From: Reticulascus tulasneorum
Lineage: Eukaryota > Ascomycota > Sordariomycetes > Glomerellales > Reticulascaceae
Assembly (NCBI GenBank): GCA_001557505.1
Contig: LSAX01000003.1
Location: forward strand, 3,658,001-3,722,000
Reading direction: 5' to 3'
DNA length: 64,000 nucleotides
Part shown: positions 1 through 10,891 of the stretch, one piece after another
Position numbering within the stretch: the first letter of the stretch is position 1
Layout: every line of letters starts with the position of its first letter
Made by a program: the position numbers and the translations under genes
Notes under the pieces: generated by a model
Database searches by the model: none
What the model saw: only the letters and a program-made list of their open reading frames with translations
What the model was told of the DNA's origin: nothing

Positions 1-3000
1 GCGCGGCAGCCGGTGGAGTCACCTCCTCGGGCTCGGGAGCCGGTTGTGGAGGGGGAGGAGGGTTGGGGATCTCTTTCCGTCCATTCGCCTTGTAGTACAG
101 CATGATATCGCTGCCGCCTTTCCAGACATGAGCGCGGAGAGTAGCCAGGCTCATGGTAATCGGTAATGGCTATTCGGGAGTCAGAACACTTTGTCCGCAC
201 TATAGCAGGAACAAGGGGGGAGAGTGTACATACCTGGTCATTACAATAGAGCTCGAGATACTCCTCCGGCCGCAAAGCGTCCGGTTCCGGTTCCGCAGGA
301 GGCGGATCAATTCGCTCTGCGACATAAGCCAGTATCTTCTTTACACGGAGCATTCTGTTCGCATTGAGTCGATTGTTCCCATCGGCTGTCGCGATATCCG
401 GCAATGATTTCTGCCATGGCTGAAGCACAAATGACACTTTCACGGGGTCCTTCTGCGGAACCTGGTTTTGGAGGAGCACTTCGCCCAACCACATGGGTCC
501 CCGCTGCTCGATGATGTTCGCATCCTTGCCAACCGTCTCCACCGTGCCCTGGTATATGTTGGCGCTTCCACCAGTGGTCTCCTCCTGGATAATGACCTTT
601 GTGCCTGATGGAAGCTTCAAAACCGGTGTATCACTTGACAAGCTTGGCGTTACCCGCGTTTCGATGAGCTGGTCCGGAGTATCCGTCAATTGCTTGTCGT
701 ACTCGTTTCTGATTCTCTGAATGACGCCGAGGAAGCTATCATCGACCTCTTTTTCGTGGGTAGAGGACGATTCGGATTCTTCTGCCTTCTCGTCGACCAC
801 CGCAGGTTTCTCAGTGTTGGTCGAAGCCGAGCGTCCGAGCTTCTTGCTGCCGAATGACATGCCCATACGGAACTTTTTACCAAATGGTGTGCTGGGAGAC
901 TTGCCGTTAGCTTCCTTGTCCTTGTCCTTATCCTTCTCTTTCTCTTTGCCTGCATCGCCAGCCGGTTTGGCATCTGCAGTCTGCTCGGCCGGGGTAGCAG
1001 GCGTTGCTGCAGGTTTTGAGGCACCTTCAACGGGTGCGATTACACTTGTGAAGTAATCCTCTCGTTCAGTCGATGGACGGCTGGCTTGTGACGCCCTCTT
1101 GTCTAACGGACTGGTTGGACTTGTCGTGCCTTCTGGGACATCTGGAAGACGAGAGACACCAGGCGTGGCGAGACCAATGGCTAGCCCCGGAGTCATCGGA
1201 TATTGCGAGCCGTTTGCCCGAGGTGTTGTGGCGAACTCTGATCCATCCCACCCCGGTATGCTAGAGGACGGAATCGCAATAGATGTTGGTGGATTTGCTC
1301 GGGTTGTAGCAGCAAGTCGTCTTTCTACGGCCTCGTTCAGAGTTTGCCGGTACACCTCGTCCCTTTTGATCTCCTCGTCAATCAAGTTTGCGAAGAGGTA
1401 TCGCAGTATCCACTTTCCAAGATTGACTGCAGAAACAGGTAAGTATGTGCTGTAGTTGATTTTAGCAAGGAATCTTACTTCTCTGGTCATCTCGGAATTC
1501 AACCGGTTCTCCTAGCACCAAGTCGTCGGCGTATGTCTCTGCATCAAAGCAATTAAACGGCTCAAGGACCACGGTCAGGCTGCCCGAGCTCGTGTCGATC
1601 GAGCACCAGGGTGCTACTGCTTCTAGAGTGTTGACCTCAGGTTCGACATCCTCGAGATGCCGTTTGCCGTAACGCTTGATTGGCTCGCACTACAACCTGT
1701 CAGCCTCTTGCCAACGAAAACACGAACTCGTTTCGAACTTACCTTGATCAAATCCCACAGCAAGACATCACCAGCTGTGTCCAACGTCAAGACTCTTCTC
1801 CTATCGTTCAGGAGTCTATGTTTCACCAGACCAAACTGTCCCTCAATTGTTTCCTCGGGCAAGTGATGAATTGGTTCAGGACCGTGAGCAGGGGGGTCTG
1901 CCATGATTTCTGATCCCTTTCGCGTCATGCTAACAGCGCTTAGCGTGGCTGTCTCGGGTTCCCGCGTAGCCTGGGACGGGAAGACTGCCGTATTGGAGAT
2001 TCTCAAAATCGATTTGGCCGGTATCTCTTTCCGGGCGACCCCGTTCGTCGTCGACGCAAGCGAGGATTGCCTTGGTCTGGAAGTCGTGAGAGATGCAGCT
2101 CGCTGGCGTCGGAAGGCTTCGGGCAACTGAATATCGGCTCCAGTGTCGACATTTGCCCATCGATTGATTGATGAACTGGACGTTGCGGTCCATATGCTGT
2201 TTCCTGCGGCCACGACCTTGCTGACACCTTCATTCTCCTGGGCGATGGCCAGGGATAGCCCGTCGTCCATGTCGTCGATTGTCCCCCTCACGTCGGTTTT
2301 GACAACTAGTCCCGAGCGATCGCTGCTGTAAAAGACGCCGAGGTCCGGGGCCTCGGAATATAGAGACCAGACACTGTCGTTATGCATGGTGAAGGTATAC
2401 ATGCAGCGGCCGGCGGTGACGCTCCATAGCTTGACCGTTTGGTCGGCGCTGGCGGTTAGGACGGAGTCGCCGGCCCTGTTGATGAGGATGGAGCGTACAT
2501 TGTCAGTGTGACCGACAAATTTGGTGATTCTCTTTCCAGTCCTCGGGTCCCATAGGCGGACGGTGGCTTCGGGTCCACCGCTAGCCATAATGCTGTGGCC
2601 GACGCCGAGCGCGTAGACGGAGCCTTTCTCGACGATCTCCTCGCCCTTGACGTCAATTTCGAGTGTCTTGCCGCCACCGTTCAGATCCCATAGGTAAATC
2701 TTGCGGTCCAGACCACCCGAGGCAACCCAGTTTGTGGCGGCGTCGGCCGGAGGGGTCTCGACGCACTTGACGTAATCGGCATGCTCGCCAATCTTGACGG
2801 ACTCGGTCTGGGTCTCGGAGTGCGGCCGCCAGACCTTGACAGTCAGGTCTGATGATGCCGAGACCACAGCCGTGTCGTTTTGAGCCAGAGCAATATCATT
2901 AATCCAGTGCATGTGCGCCTGCGTCTGAGCCCGAAACTTGCTTGTTGTCTTCGGTTTGGAGTCTGTCGTGTTCGGGGCAGCAGGGGCTTCCTGTGCGGAG

Positions 3001-3440
3001 GCGTCGCGGTTGAGATCGAGGTTCAGATCCCAGGCACAGACAACGCCGTCTCTGCCACCGGAATAGCTGAGAAGAGATGGTGTTAGCTGGCGGGCATTCC
3101 GCGGGTCAGGGCTGGGTTCGAGTTGTGAAGCTTACAGAATCGCATTGCTCTTGTCGACAGCCAGGCCATTGACGCCGAGCTTGTGGCCACCGGCCTGAGA
3201 ATTGGCTAGCTCGAGGACTGCGATTGAGATTAGTCGACGTTACTTTGGATACTAGCTAGGCAGGCTGAAGCTCGTGACGATCTTCGAGTCGGGGCCCGTG
3301 GCATATCGTGGCATGAAGCGTGGCATCGAGCCAGTGCGGGGTTGGCGCCCATTGTCTCTCGTTGCGCGCGACGTCCGCATGGGGAAGGAGAGGAAGCAAA
3401 ACTTACCATAGCTGATTCTCTGGCGAGCCTTCTTGGCCAT
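1..3440 (-). CDS. bun107: WD40 repeat protein of the WDR48/UAF1 (bun107) family, 3' end beyond the window
   Basis: The start ATG is at 3440 ([12 protein letters not shown]). Further exons can be followed to the left edge, where only the last residues and the stop are missing. The N-terminal half reads as a WD40 propeller, with blades such as [31 protein letters not shown] and [14 protein letters not shown] Ser/Thr/Lys-rich linker follows at about 700-1200, then a C-terminal part ending in [20 protein letters not shown], which matches the ubiquitin-like DUF3337 end of WDR48 proteins. By family knowledge, WDR48/UAF1 and S. pombe Bun107 bind and activate ubiquitin-specific proteases such as Ubp9 and USP1/12/46, so a role as a deubiquitinase cofactor is inferred. 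Family assignment is strong. The exact splice sites in the linker were not all checked. Confidence 0.9.
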
Positions 3441-4549
3441 GATGATGAAGCTGAGGCGTGCGGACTATTCATGCGACAGTGTAGAGGGCCAATTAAAGAG
3501 ATACGTAGCTATGCAGAGAGGTAGGTGTGGGAGAAAGGTAAGTGGTTGAGTTTGGGTGGATACTCTGGGGACGTTGGCAATCAATACTGGAGCCTTGTTA
3601 AGATGTGGAAGTTGGCGAGGCTCTTCCAATTGCGACAGTTGTGGATACAGAGGAGCCCGCAGCGCCTGAATGGGTAAGTGAGAACCTAATTAAGCCCGTG
3701 CAGTGGCTGGGTTACCTCGTTCAGTGACGCCATAATTAGGTACGTAGTAGGCTGTAATTACGGGCTACCTACTTAGGCACTCGACGGAATTACTACTGGC
3801 GGGCGGTCCCTCAGTGGTTGAATTGGACCGGGCGGGCACCATTTCGTACATCTCGACACGGGGGGGGGGGGGGGGGGGGGGGTTGGTTTCGAGGTTCCAT
3901 ATTGCCGGGTTAGGGCAGCTTCAACCTTTCAGTAAAGACTCGCGGAACTTGCTACACTTTTACAATGATATCCAGCTGCAGGTTGAAGCTCCTCTGAATA
4001 ATGCAACTTATGATTTCATCGTATGTAAAGGGGGATAAGTCCTGGTCTGCAGAGGAACAGATACCTACAACATCCCTGACTTGTGTTCGGAGTGTGGGGG
4101 ATGCTGATCTTCCACCCAGCGCCATGGAACGCCCCCCCAGGCACTAACTCCGTGATGCCCCGCCATTTCACTGCACTCTAGAATACATATTAGGTGCCCT
4201 GTCACGTAATTGGAGGACTTTCCCCCTGTTCTGGTCAAGATCCACGCCAACTACCAACGACGACCGTCGCATACCAACAGGATGCGCTTCTCAGTGTCAA
4301 GAATGGCAATTGGAGAATCTCTGGCCCTTCAAGGAGCTTGTGACCATAGCAATAGCACATTCGAGGATGTTCAGGGCCAGGATAACGCGGAGAACATACT
4401 TGGAGCACAACCCACCCTGATTGTGTGCCCTTTCGATCCCGACCTCGTCATCACTAATTGACTCGTCTCTTCATCTTCCTTCCCGAAGCCAGTTCCATTA
4501 TCACCACATAAATAAATGATTATACGGCACCTTCTTTGACGAGAGCAGG
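3441..4549. other. Intergenic, no gene seen; contains a long G tract
   Basis: This is the promoter side of the WD40 gene and the 3' side of the STAND-like gene. Only short overlapping open frames occur and none has recognisable composition. The notable content is the homopolymer of G at 3860-3882 and AT-rich patches with TACCTAC-type motifs around 3740-3780. Confidence 0.6.
3860..3882 (+). repeat. Homopolymer run of 23 G
   Basis: There are 23 consecutive G residues on the plus strand, about 420 nt upstream of the WD40 gene start. Such a tract can form G-quadruplex structure and is prone to slippage, so its length may be unreliable in an assembly. Confidence 0.95.
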
Positions 4550-7035
4550 TTAAGTTGACACAACCCGCCATATGTCCCCCTCGATAGTGCTCGTCACGTA
4601 CCCCGCATCACGTTCTGACGGAAGCAACTCCCTTACTTTGTTCGTTATACCGATCTTCAGTAGAGTCTCTACCTCTAGAATTTCGGCCCCCGACTCGGAA
4701 CATCCCACCTCCAAGAACTTGCAGTCTGGCGACAGCCGGTACTCTGGATATGCACTCCAACGACCAGAAATACGATCGTCTGAGAAACGAACATGCTCTC
4801 GTCCGAGCATGTGGTGACTAGCAGACACCCCCGACTTGATATCCCATTTCGACAGCACCACATCCGGCTGTTGGTTTGCTGAAGCCGACCGCCAATCGAT
4901 CTGCCATCGGGACCATACAAGCGCAATTACTGTGTCGTCTGACGCTACCGAGTGGAGCCAGATCTTGCGTGCTAGCAGGATCCCAAACCCAAACTTGGAT
5001 TCGAGCTTCAAAACCACCGGTCGGCTCTCTGGCAGCTTTTCCCCAACTTCACGACGCCACACGTGCGCATGGCCATCGCTATACACCCCAATAAGACATC
5101 TCCCGCTTTTCGAAAAGCAGTATTGGACATTGCTGTCTCTCACGGGTCGAGATACTGGGTTCACCAGTGTGGTCATGTCTCTCTTGATAAGGCCCCGCAA
5201 CTTTAACCGCACGTTGAACACGAGCATGGTTTGGCCACTCGGCAGAGCAACCAAGCCTTCAGTCCCACTTACTGCGAAAGATATCATGCTCTTCGGAGGA
5301 AACGACGAATTTTGGTGGGAATGTAGTACACCCTTCGTCTTCCTCAGCGGATCATGTACTGTTGCGATACCCTGGTAGTAGACGACAACAGCTGACCCAT
5401 CGGTAGTCAGAAAATGTATGCTCTTATCGTGTTTTACGTAGGCATATGGATATAATCCCTCGAAAAGATCGTTCAGAGAGATCCCGTGAATCTTTTGTCC
5501 CGTGATCTGTTTCTGGAGCAATATCATGTTGCCGCTGACATCACCATATGCGACTATGTTGTTCGTTTTTGAGAAGACAGCTCCCCACGCTCCCGCCAAA
5601 TATTCGCCGCCAATGATCCCCACGCAATATTTCTCATATCCAGCTGACGTACTTGGAGCGTCTACTGCTGCATCTTCTTGTTGCGGATCCGTCTCCCTAC
5701 CAGTGGTTTCCGGTTCCTCATGTGCAGCAGCGTTCTGTTGAGCTGTTTGCTGGACGCTTGAAATTTGTGAACTTTTTCTTTCTGTGTCAATTCCCTCTCG
5801 GCTGCTCCTCGAGGTGGCACCTGCTTGCGGTGACTGAGAGTTGGGAGGGAGCAGGCTCTCCGTGGGATCGTCCATTCCCGTTTTTGACCCGACTGTAGGC
5901 ATCTTGTCGACCGTAGGTGAAGTCTGGGCGGACGGCTCAACCGTGACCTGCTTAGGGTAGCGCAGAGGATACTGCCGGGTTAACCACGACATATCAATGT
6001 TGTGTATTGCTAGGGATATATCGCCGAGGTTGTCGCCACCAGCCTCTGTAAACTCGTCATTATCAGCCTCGGTGCCACCACAGCTAGTTTCTGGCTTCTT
6101 TGGAATTATGCAATGAGACACCACATTGCCGGTTACAAATCCTTCGGGAGACTTCGGCTCAACTGTCGCCGAAGTGGTGATTGATTCCCCTGCGGTGTCA
6201 AGACCAACACCCACACTGGTAAAGTCCTCCCCAGCTACAGCGGCCGACTGAGGAATGGTAGTTGAGTTCTGGTAGCTAGAGCAGATCAGGCACGATGCTT
6301 CTAAAAAAGGACCAACCAGCACTCACCCTTCAGAACTTGAAGTACTGGCATCATCTTGCCAGATATGATCACTGCATACAGATTCCGCAACCGTAGCGAG
6401 GTTGTCGAAGTATTTCTCTAGCAAGTATGCCCGGCCGGGATTTTCCTGTTGCACAAGCAATATTGCTCTCTGTTTCCGTATCTCAGCCAGTATTTGGCTG
6501 GTATCACCCTTGATTGCAGATGTCTCGACCAGAATGTCACCCGTATCTTTCTTGATGTCCTTGGCTATCATGCTGATTTGCATGCGTCAGTACCACAGCG
6601 ACAACCAAGAAGGTCTGCATCTTACAGAGTTACAGTCTCCAGCGCGAGGCTGAGGGCCCCGCGGTGAGCTTCCAGCGTGTTCTTCTTCCCGGCGATCTCC
6701 CTTTTCCCGTCAATAGCCCATTTCATCGCGCCCCGCTTGCCCTTATGCCTTTCGAGGATATCATCGATATCAGTCGTGACATTGGTACAGTCTGCGATGA
6801 TAGATAGGATCTGCTTCTGAACAACATCAGGGAGCACATGGCCTAGATTGCCATCGGTGTCGTCCTTCAGCAGTTCCAGCACAATGCGCAGGTCCGAGAG
6901 TTCGCGACTGACGATGGTGAGCTCTCTGCGGGACTCGCGACAGCCACGGATGAATTCGGTGACCGTAGTGGAAGTTTTGATAACAGCGCTGAGTAGCGCA
7001 AGGCAGCTTGCGGTAATAGACAGCGGATCCGCCAT
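4550..7035 (-). CDS. STAND-like protein: fungal N-terminal domain joined to a beta-propeller-like C-terminus, no NACHT
   Basis: Three exons (6626-7035, 6327-6572, 4550-6275) join in frame to 793 aa. The start MADPLSITASCLALLSAVIK and the following helical region (to about residue 200) match the fungal N-terminal domain that precedes NACHT/NB-ARC domains in fungal STAND proteins (PF17111 type). A low-complexity stretch rich in Ser/Thr/Glu covers about 210-400. The remainder has repeated beta-strand blocks of WD-like character (FSKTNNIVAYGDVSGNMILL, CFSKSGRCLIGVYSDGHAHVW, LSKWDIKSG). No Walker A or NACHT motif is visible between the two ends. It could be a scaffold or incompatibility-type receptor lacking the ATPase core. 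The function is not known. Splicing is well supported by phase. Confidence 0.75.
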
Positions 7036-7912
7036 GATGGGGCCCGGGTCTCCGGTTCATGAGAAGAGGAACTTGTTGAAAAGCAGCAAGGCTGCGAGGT
7101 GGACAGCCACCTGCAAGTCCTTATGCGCGGGCGCTTCAGCTCTCCAGCCATAGGTGCCCGCGCCTTCACAACGATGGCCTGCGACCAAGGTCTCGTACTT
7201 AGCGTTACAAAAACTAAAACTACAAATTCCACATATGTAGCATGGGACCATCTGAAATTCTCTGGAATTAATTGTTTAAATACACTTGTCGTGGCGATTG
7301 CCGGTTTCGTGACATTACCGCCGCTACTAGCTGTATGTAAGAACTTTGGTGACGGACCTGAGAACTATGAGTCTTTGGACGAATAATGAAAACTTGACTC
7401 GGTAATATCTACAGCTCATAACACAAGAGGAAATTGCCATCTCAATACTTGGCAGATTATCGACTCATTGAATAACTCGGCGGAAGAACAGCGTTGGTCT
7501 GGGAAAGCAATGCTAGCTTCGCTAATCTAACGCGTGGGACTTCCCAAGATTCCCTTGGTAGGCGACATTTATTCACCCTTCTTCAGTCGAAAGATATCCG
7601 CTGCAGCCATAACCCTGCAGAAGACATCCATCTGGCAACAGTGCAGAACTGCATGCGCCTTTGGCGGTTTGGCATCATGACAGGGGATAGGAACTGCTTG
7701 GTCGAGTTGCCTAAGGAACCGGATTAGCATGGAGCTTCAGTCAGTGATCAACTAAAGAAGCCTGATAATACCAACTTGAATCTGACTGTGGAATCTGCTT
7801 TCCGTGAGAGCGATCCAAGCTAGAGAAGCTTTGGGTACCTTAGGCAATCAACTTTGGTGTGGCAGAGCACCAGATCGCCATGTCAGGCACGGCGCAATGT
7901 CACATCCTCAGA
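7036..7912. other. Intergenic, nothing recognised
   Basis: This is the promoter region of the STAND-like gene plus the 3' side of the next minus-strand gene. Short open frames lack family features. No RNA gene was recognised. Confidence 0.5.
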
Positions 7913-8335
7913 TCAGCACTCCTTCTCCTTCCCCGCCCCAGCCACAAGCATTTCCAATCCCAGAATGCTCCTCCTCACACCTGTCGCTGTATCCTCCCTC
8001 TTCCTCGTCGTCTCGCCTTCAAGAAAGTCAACAGTCACTTCCACGCCACTCCTCCCAAGGGCCAACTCACCAGCCTTCTGCCTCGCCATCTTCTCCTTCC
8101 GCATGCACGCCTTGCAGCTTCCAGGCACAGGTCGCAGTGCCCGTGTCTGCTTCTGATCGCACATTGGGTCGGGAATCTCGGCCGGAGGTGGGGCGGGTAG
8201 GTGGACCGTATGGTCGAGATGGAGGTTCTGCGTTGGGTGGCCGAGGTTGCCACCCCGGGCTGAGCGGCATTTGAAGGTGTTTTGATAGGCCCTGTGGGAG
8301 CATTGCTCGTGGAGAGTGAATATGAGGGTACACAT
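7913..8335 (-). CDS. Small Cys/His-containing hypothetical protein (140 aa)
   Basis: A single exon with an ATG at 8335 and a TGA at 7913. The N-terminus MCTLIFTLHEQCSHRAYQNT followed by FKC, a later Cys in PMCDQK and a CKAC pair suggest a metal-binding or disulphide-linked fold. The basic helical C-terminal part contains CMRKEKMARQKA. Small fungal proteins that open with MC and have spaced Cys/His are common in ascomycete genomes but have no assigned role that I know. No signal peptide or membrane segment is seen. The call rests on composition and the Cys pattern only. Other frames are also open here. Confidence 0.5.
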   Translation of the reverse strand: MCTLIFTLHEQCSHRAYQNTFKCRSARGGNLGHPTQNLHLDHTVHLPAPPPAEIPDPMCDQKQTRALRPVPGSCKACMRKEKMARQKAGELALGRSGVEVTVDFLEGETTRKREDTATGVRRSILGLEMLVAGAGKEKEC

Positions 8336-8886
8336 ATCTGCTAGAGCTGTAATATATTCCTGGTCTTTGTTTCGTTGAGGACAAAACCGCCTTGAAGCAC
8401 GAAGCTGGTTTGATCAAGGTTGTTATCTCAAAGGAGTAATGTCGGGACAAGCTTTCCTAAGTTACCAGTCGTGAGTTCAAAAGTTAAGAAAGGGCAAGGG
8501 TGATCCGTGAATATCCGGGAAGGTCTACTCTAGACTTGGTATCGATGATTTCTTCGTTTGCTGAAGATGTTGATCTGTAATGTGAGGGCCACGCTTTTGA
8601 GTAATGATTTGATGGACCGCGATAAGCTCAAGAAATCAACTGTTTGACTTATACCATCTTTTTCATAATGACCCCCAAAGGAAGCAAGAGTCCATTAATT
8701 GATGAACAAACCCGCTGTTTGAGTTTCACTCACACTGCATGAGATACTGTGCATCGTTCAAAGACCAAATGCCCAGATGATTCATGCTTTGTCTTCCTAA
8801 AACTGTGCAAAACATGCCCTTGATTGATTTTGATATCTGAACGCCTTGCTAATGCAAAATCTTATCTACAACACCGTTGTACCTCG
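8336..8886. other. Intergenic, nothing recognised
   Basis: AT-rich spacer between the 5' end of the small Cys protein gene and the 3' end of HAS1. No open frame of interest was seen. Confidence 0.5.
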
Positions 8887-10891
8887 TCACCGCTTGTTGT
8901 AGTTACCTTGATTTTGCCTCGGCTGGCTGCCGTACGCCCTCCTGCCCTGGATCTTCTTATCACGAGCCATGCTCGCCCCAACAGAGATATCGACTCGAGG
9001 GGGGGTTGGGAAACCGAAAGACTTCGCAACCTTCGCCAAATCCAGCTTGTTAATGTCGAAGACTGAACGAAGAGAGTGCGATGCGTAAGCATGCAGGTAG
9101 CTGCGATAGCCATCTTTTGCGCTCTTGTTCAAGTAATAGTTTTGGTTAATGAGCTTCTCTAGGAGAGACGTAATGTTCGCTACTTTGTTGGCAGGAAACT
9201 CGAATTCGACCACGGGGACGCGTGCTTCTTTCAGATGCGAGAGGAAGCCGACTTCGCTTGGCTGCAGGAACATCAGAGAGCGGCCCTTGGAGTTTGCGCC
9301 TCTGGCTGTTCGGCCCACACGATGGACGTAATTCCGAGCCTCATCCGGCGGATCAAACTGAACTATCCAGTCAACTAAATTGGAGAGTTAGCCGCTGTGT
9401 ATTCTCTAGAGTCATCTGTGAGAGCAATGTGACATTCGCCATCCTGCGAATTTCGACTTACCGGACGGAATCTAGAAACATGTCAGTTCAAAGTTCAATA
9501 AGTAAATCATTGGGAATTGCTTACATCAAGGCCACGAGCAGCAACGTCAGTACATAACAGAATGCCTTGACTAGCATTGCTGAATTCGAAGAAGGTATTC
9601 GTTCGTTTTTGTTGTTTCTACTCGCAAATAAGTCAATTGTGCCTGATAGCGTAGCTTGACGACATACCTGCTTTCCATGGAGATCCAGAACAGGTATATC
9701 GATATAGTTCAACAGTTCCGAATGGTATTTGACACAATCGCAACTGCTGAAGAAAACAATGACCTTCTTCTTGAGGTTACGCTTGAGGAAGGAGTATAGC
9801 AATAAGAATCGCTTGTCTGCTTCACAGAGAACATAGCCTTGTTCCAGTCCTTCAACGGTGCTGAACTGCTTGTCTTCGTCCACATTGATGTAAAGAGGTC
9901 CAGGTCTTAAGGAGACCCTGGCCAGATCTTCGACTTTAGTGGTTTGGGTTGCCGAGAAAAGGCTCGTCTGTCGGTCTTCTTTGGGGAGGATCTTGACAAT
10001 CTGCCTCATCTCATCCTCAAAACCTCTGAACTTATCGTTAGCTACCAAGATGACCAACTTCACGGTGTAGAGGTACACTTACATGTCTAATATACGATCT
10101 GCTTCGTCAATAATGAGGGTCTTCAGATTCTTGAAGGTGAACGGCGTGTTCTGCAGGTGATCCAGTAGTCGACCGGGTGTGGCTACTATGAGATTCAACC
10201 CCTTGCTCAGCTTCTCTGCTTCAGCACGTCTGTTGGCCCCTCCGATGACAACTCCGAAGGTCTGGGAATGATGCTCCATCAATTCTCTTGCGACTGCGAA
10301 AATCTGAAGAGCAAGCTCGCGGGTGGGTGAGACAACAATTACGCCAGCCCCATTGCGAGGCTTGAACCTCAATGAATGTAGCATCTCGATTGCTGGAATC
10401 AAGAAGGCCAGAGTCTTTCCTGAGCCAGTCTTGGCTGCACCGAGAACGTCTCGGCCGCTGAGAAGCGGCGGAATGCCCCTCCGCTGAATCTCTGTCATAT
10501 TCGTGAATCCCATCGACTGTATTGCCTTCATCGTCTTCTCAGAAAGATTCAGCTCCGAGAAAGCTTGTGCTTCCTCACCCGCGGCTTGGGGTAGCGAGAG
10601 ACCGTCTCCGTTCGGTAGTTCGCCATCGTGCGCATCCTCTGAATCGTCGTCCACATCTTGATTGCCCTCATCGGAGTCTGCGGGAACTTCGTCTTGTTCA
10701 TTGCCGTCGCTGAAAGATGCGAAATCTTGTTCAGGCTCGGACTCGACCTCTGGCTCCTGTTCCTTAGCCCGCTTCAATTTCTTTGATTTCTTGATTGCGG
10801 GCACAGGATCAGAGACAGATCGACTGCCCTTGGCCGTCTTCACGCCGTTGGCGTCTCTAAACTTTCGTTTTTTGCTCGAGGCGGAATCCAT
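8887..10891 (-). CDS. HAS1: DEAD-box ATP-dependent RNA helicase HAS1
   Basis: Five exons (10083-10891, 9668-10025, 9525-9617, 9462-9471, 8887-9374) sum to 585 aa in frame. The basic and acidic N-terminal extension (1-110) is typical of nucleolar helicases. The helicase core shows the Q-motif region ([16 protein letters not shown]), motif [10 protein letters not shown], motif Ia PTRELA, motif II DEAD, motif III SAT, and motif [11 protein letters not shown]. The end of the core and the C-terminal tail match HAS1/DDX18 ([20 protein letters not shown]). HAS1 is a nucleolar helicase needed for both 40S and 60S ribosome assembly. The fourth exon is only 10 nt and encodes Ile-Pro-Ser plus one base. 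Without it the conserved DIPSVDW is lost and the frame breaks. Confidence 0.95.
9462..9471 (-). other. HAS1: 10-nt microexon of HAS1
   Basis: The sequence ATTCCGTCCG on the minus strand is preceded by a TTTCTAG acceptor and followed by a GTAAGT donor. It supplies the I-P-S of the conserved LDIPSVDW motif and keeps the frame between its neighbours. Confidence 0.85.
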
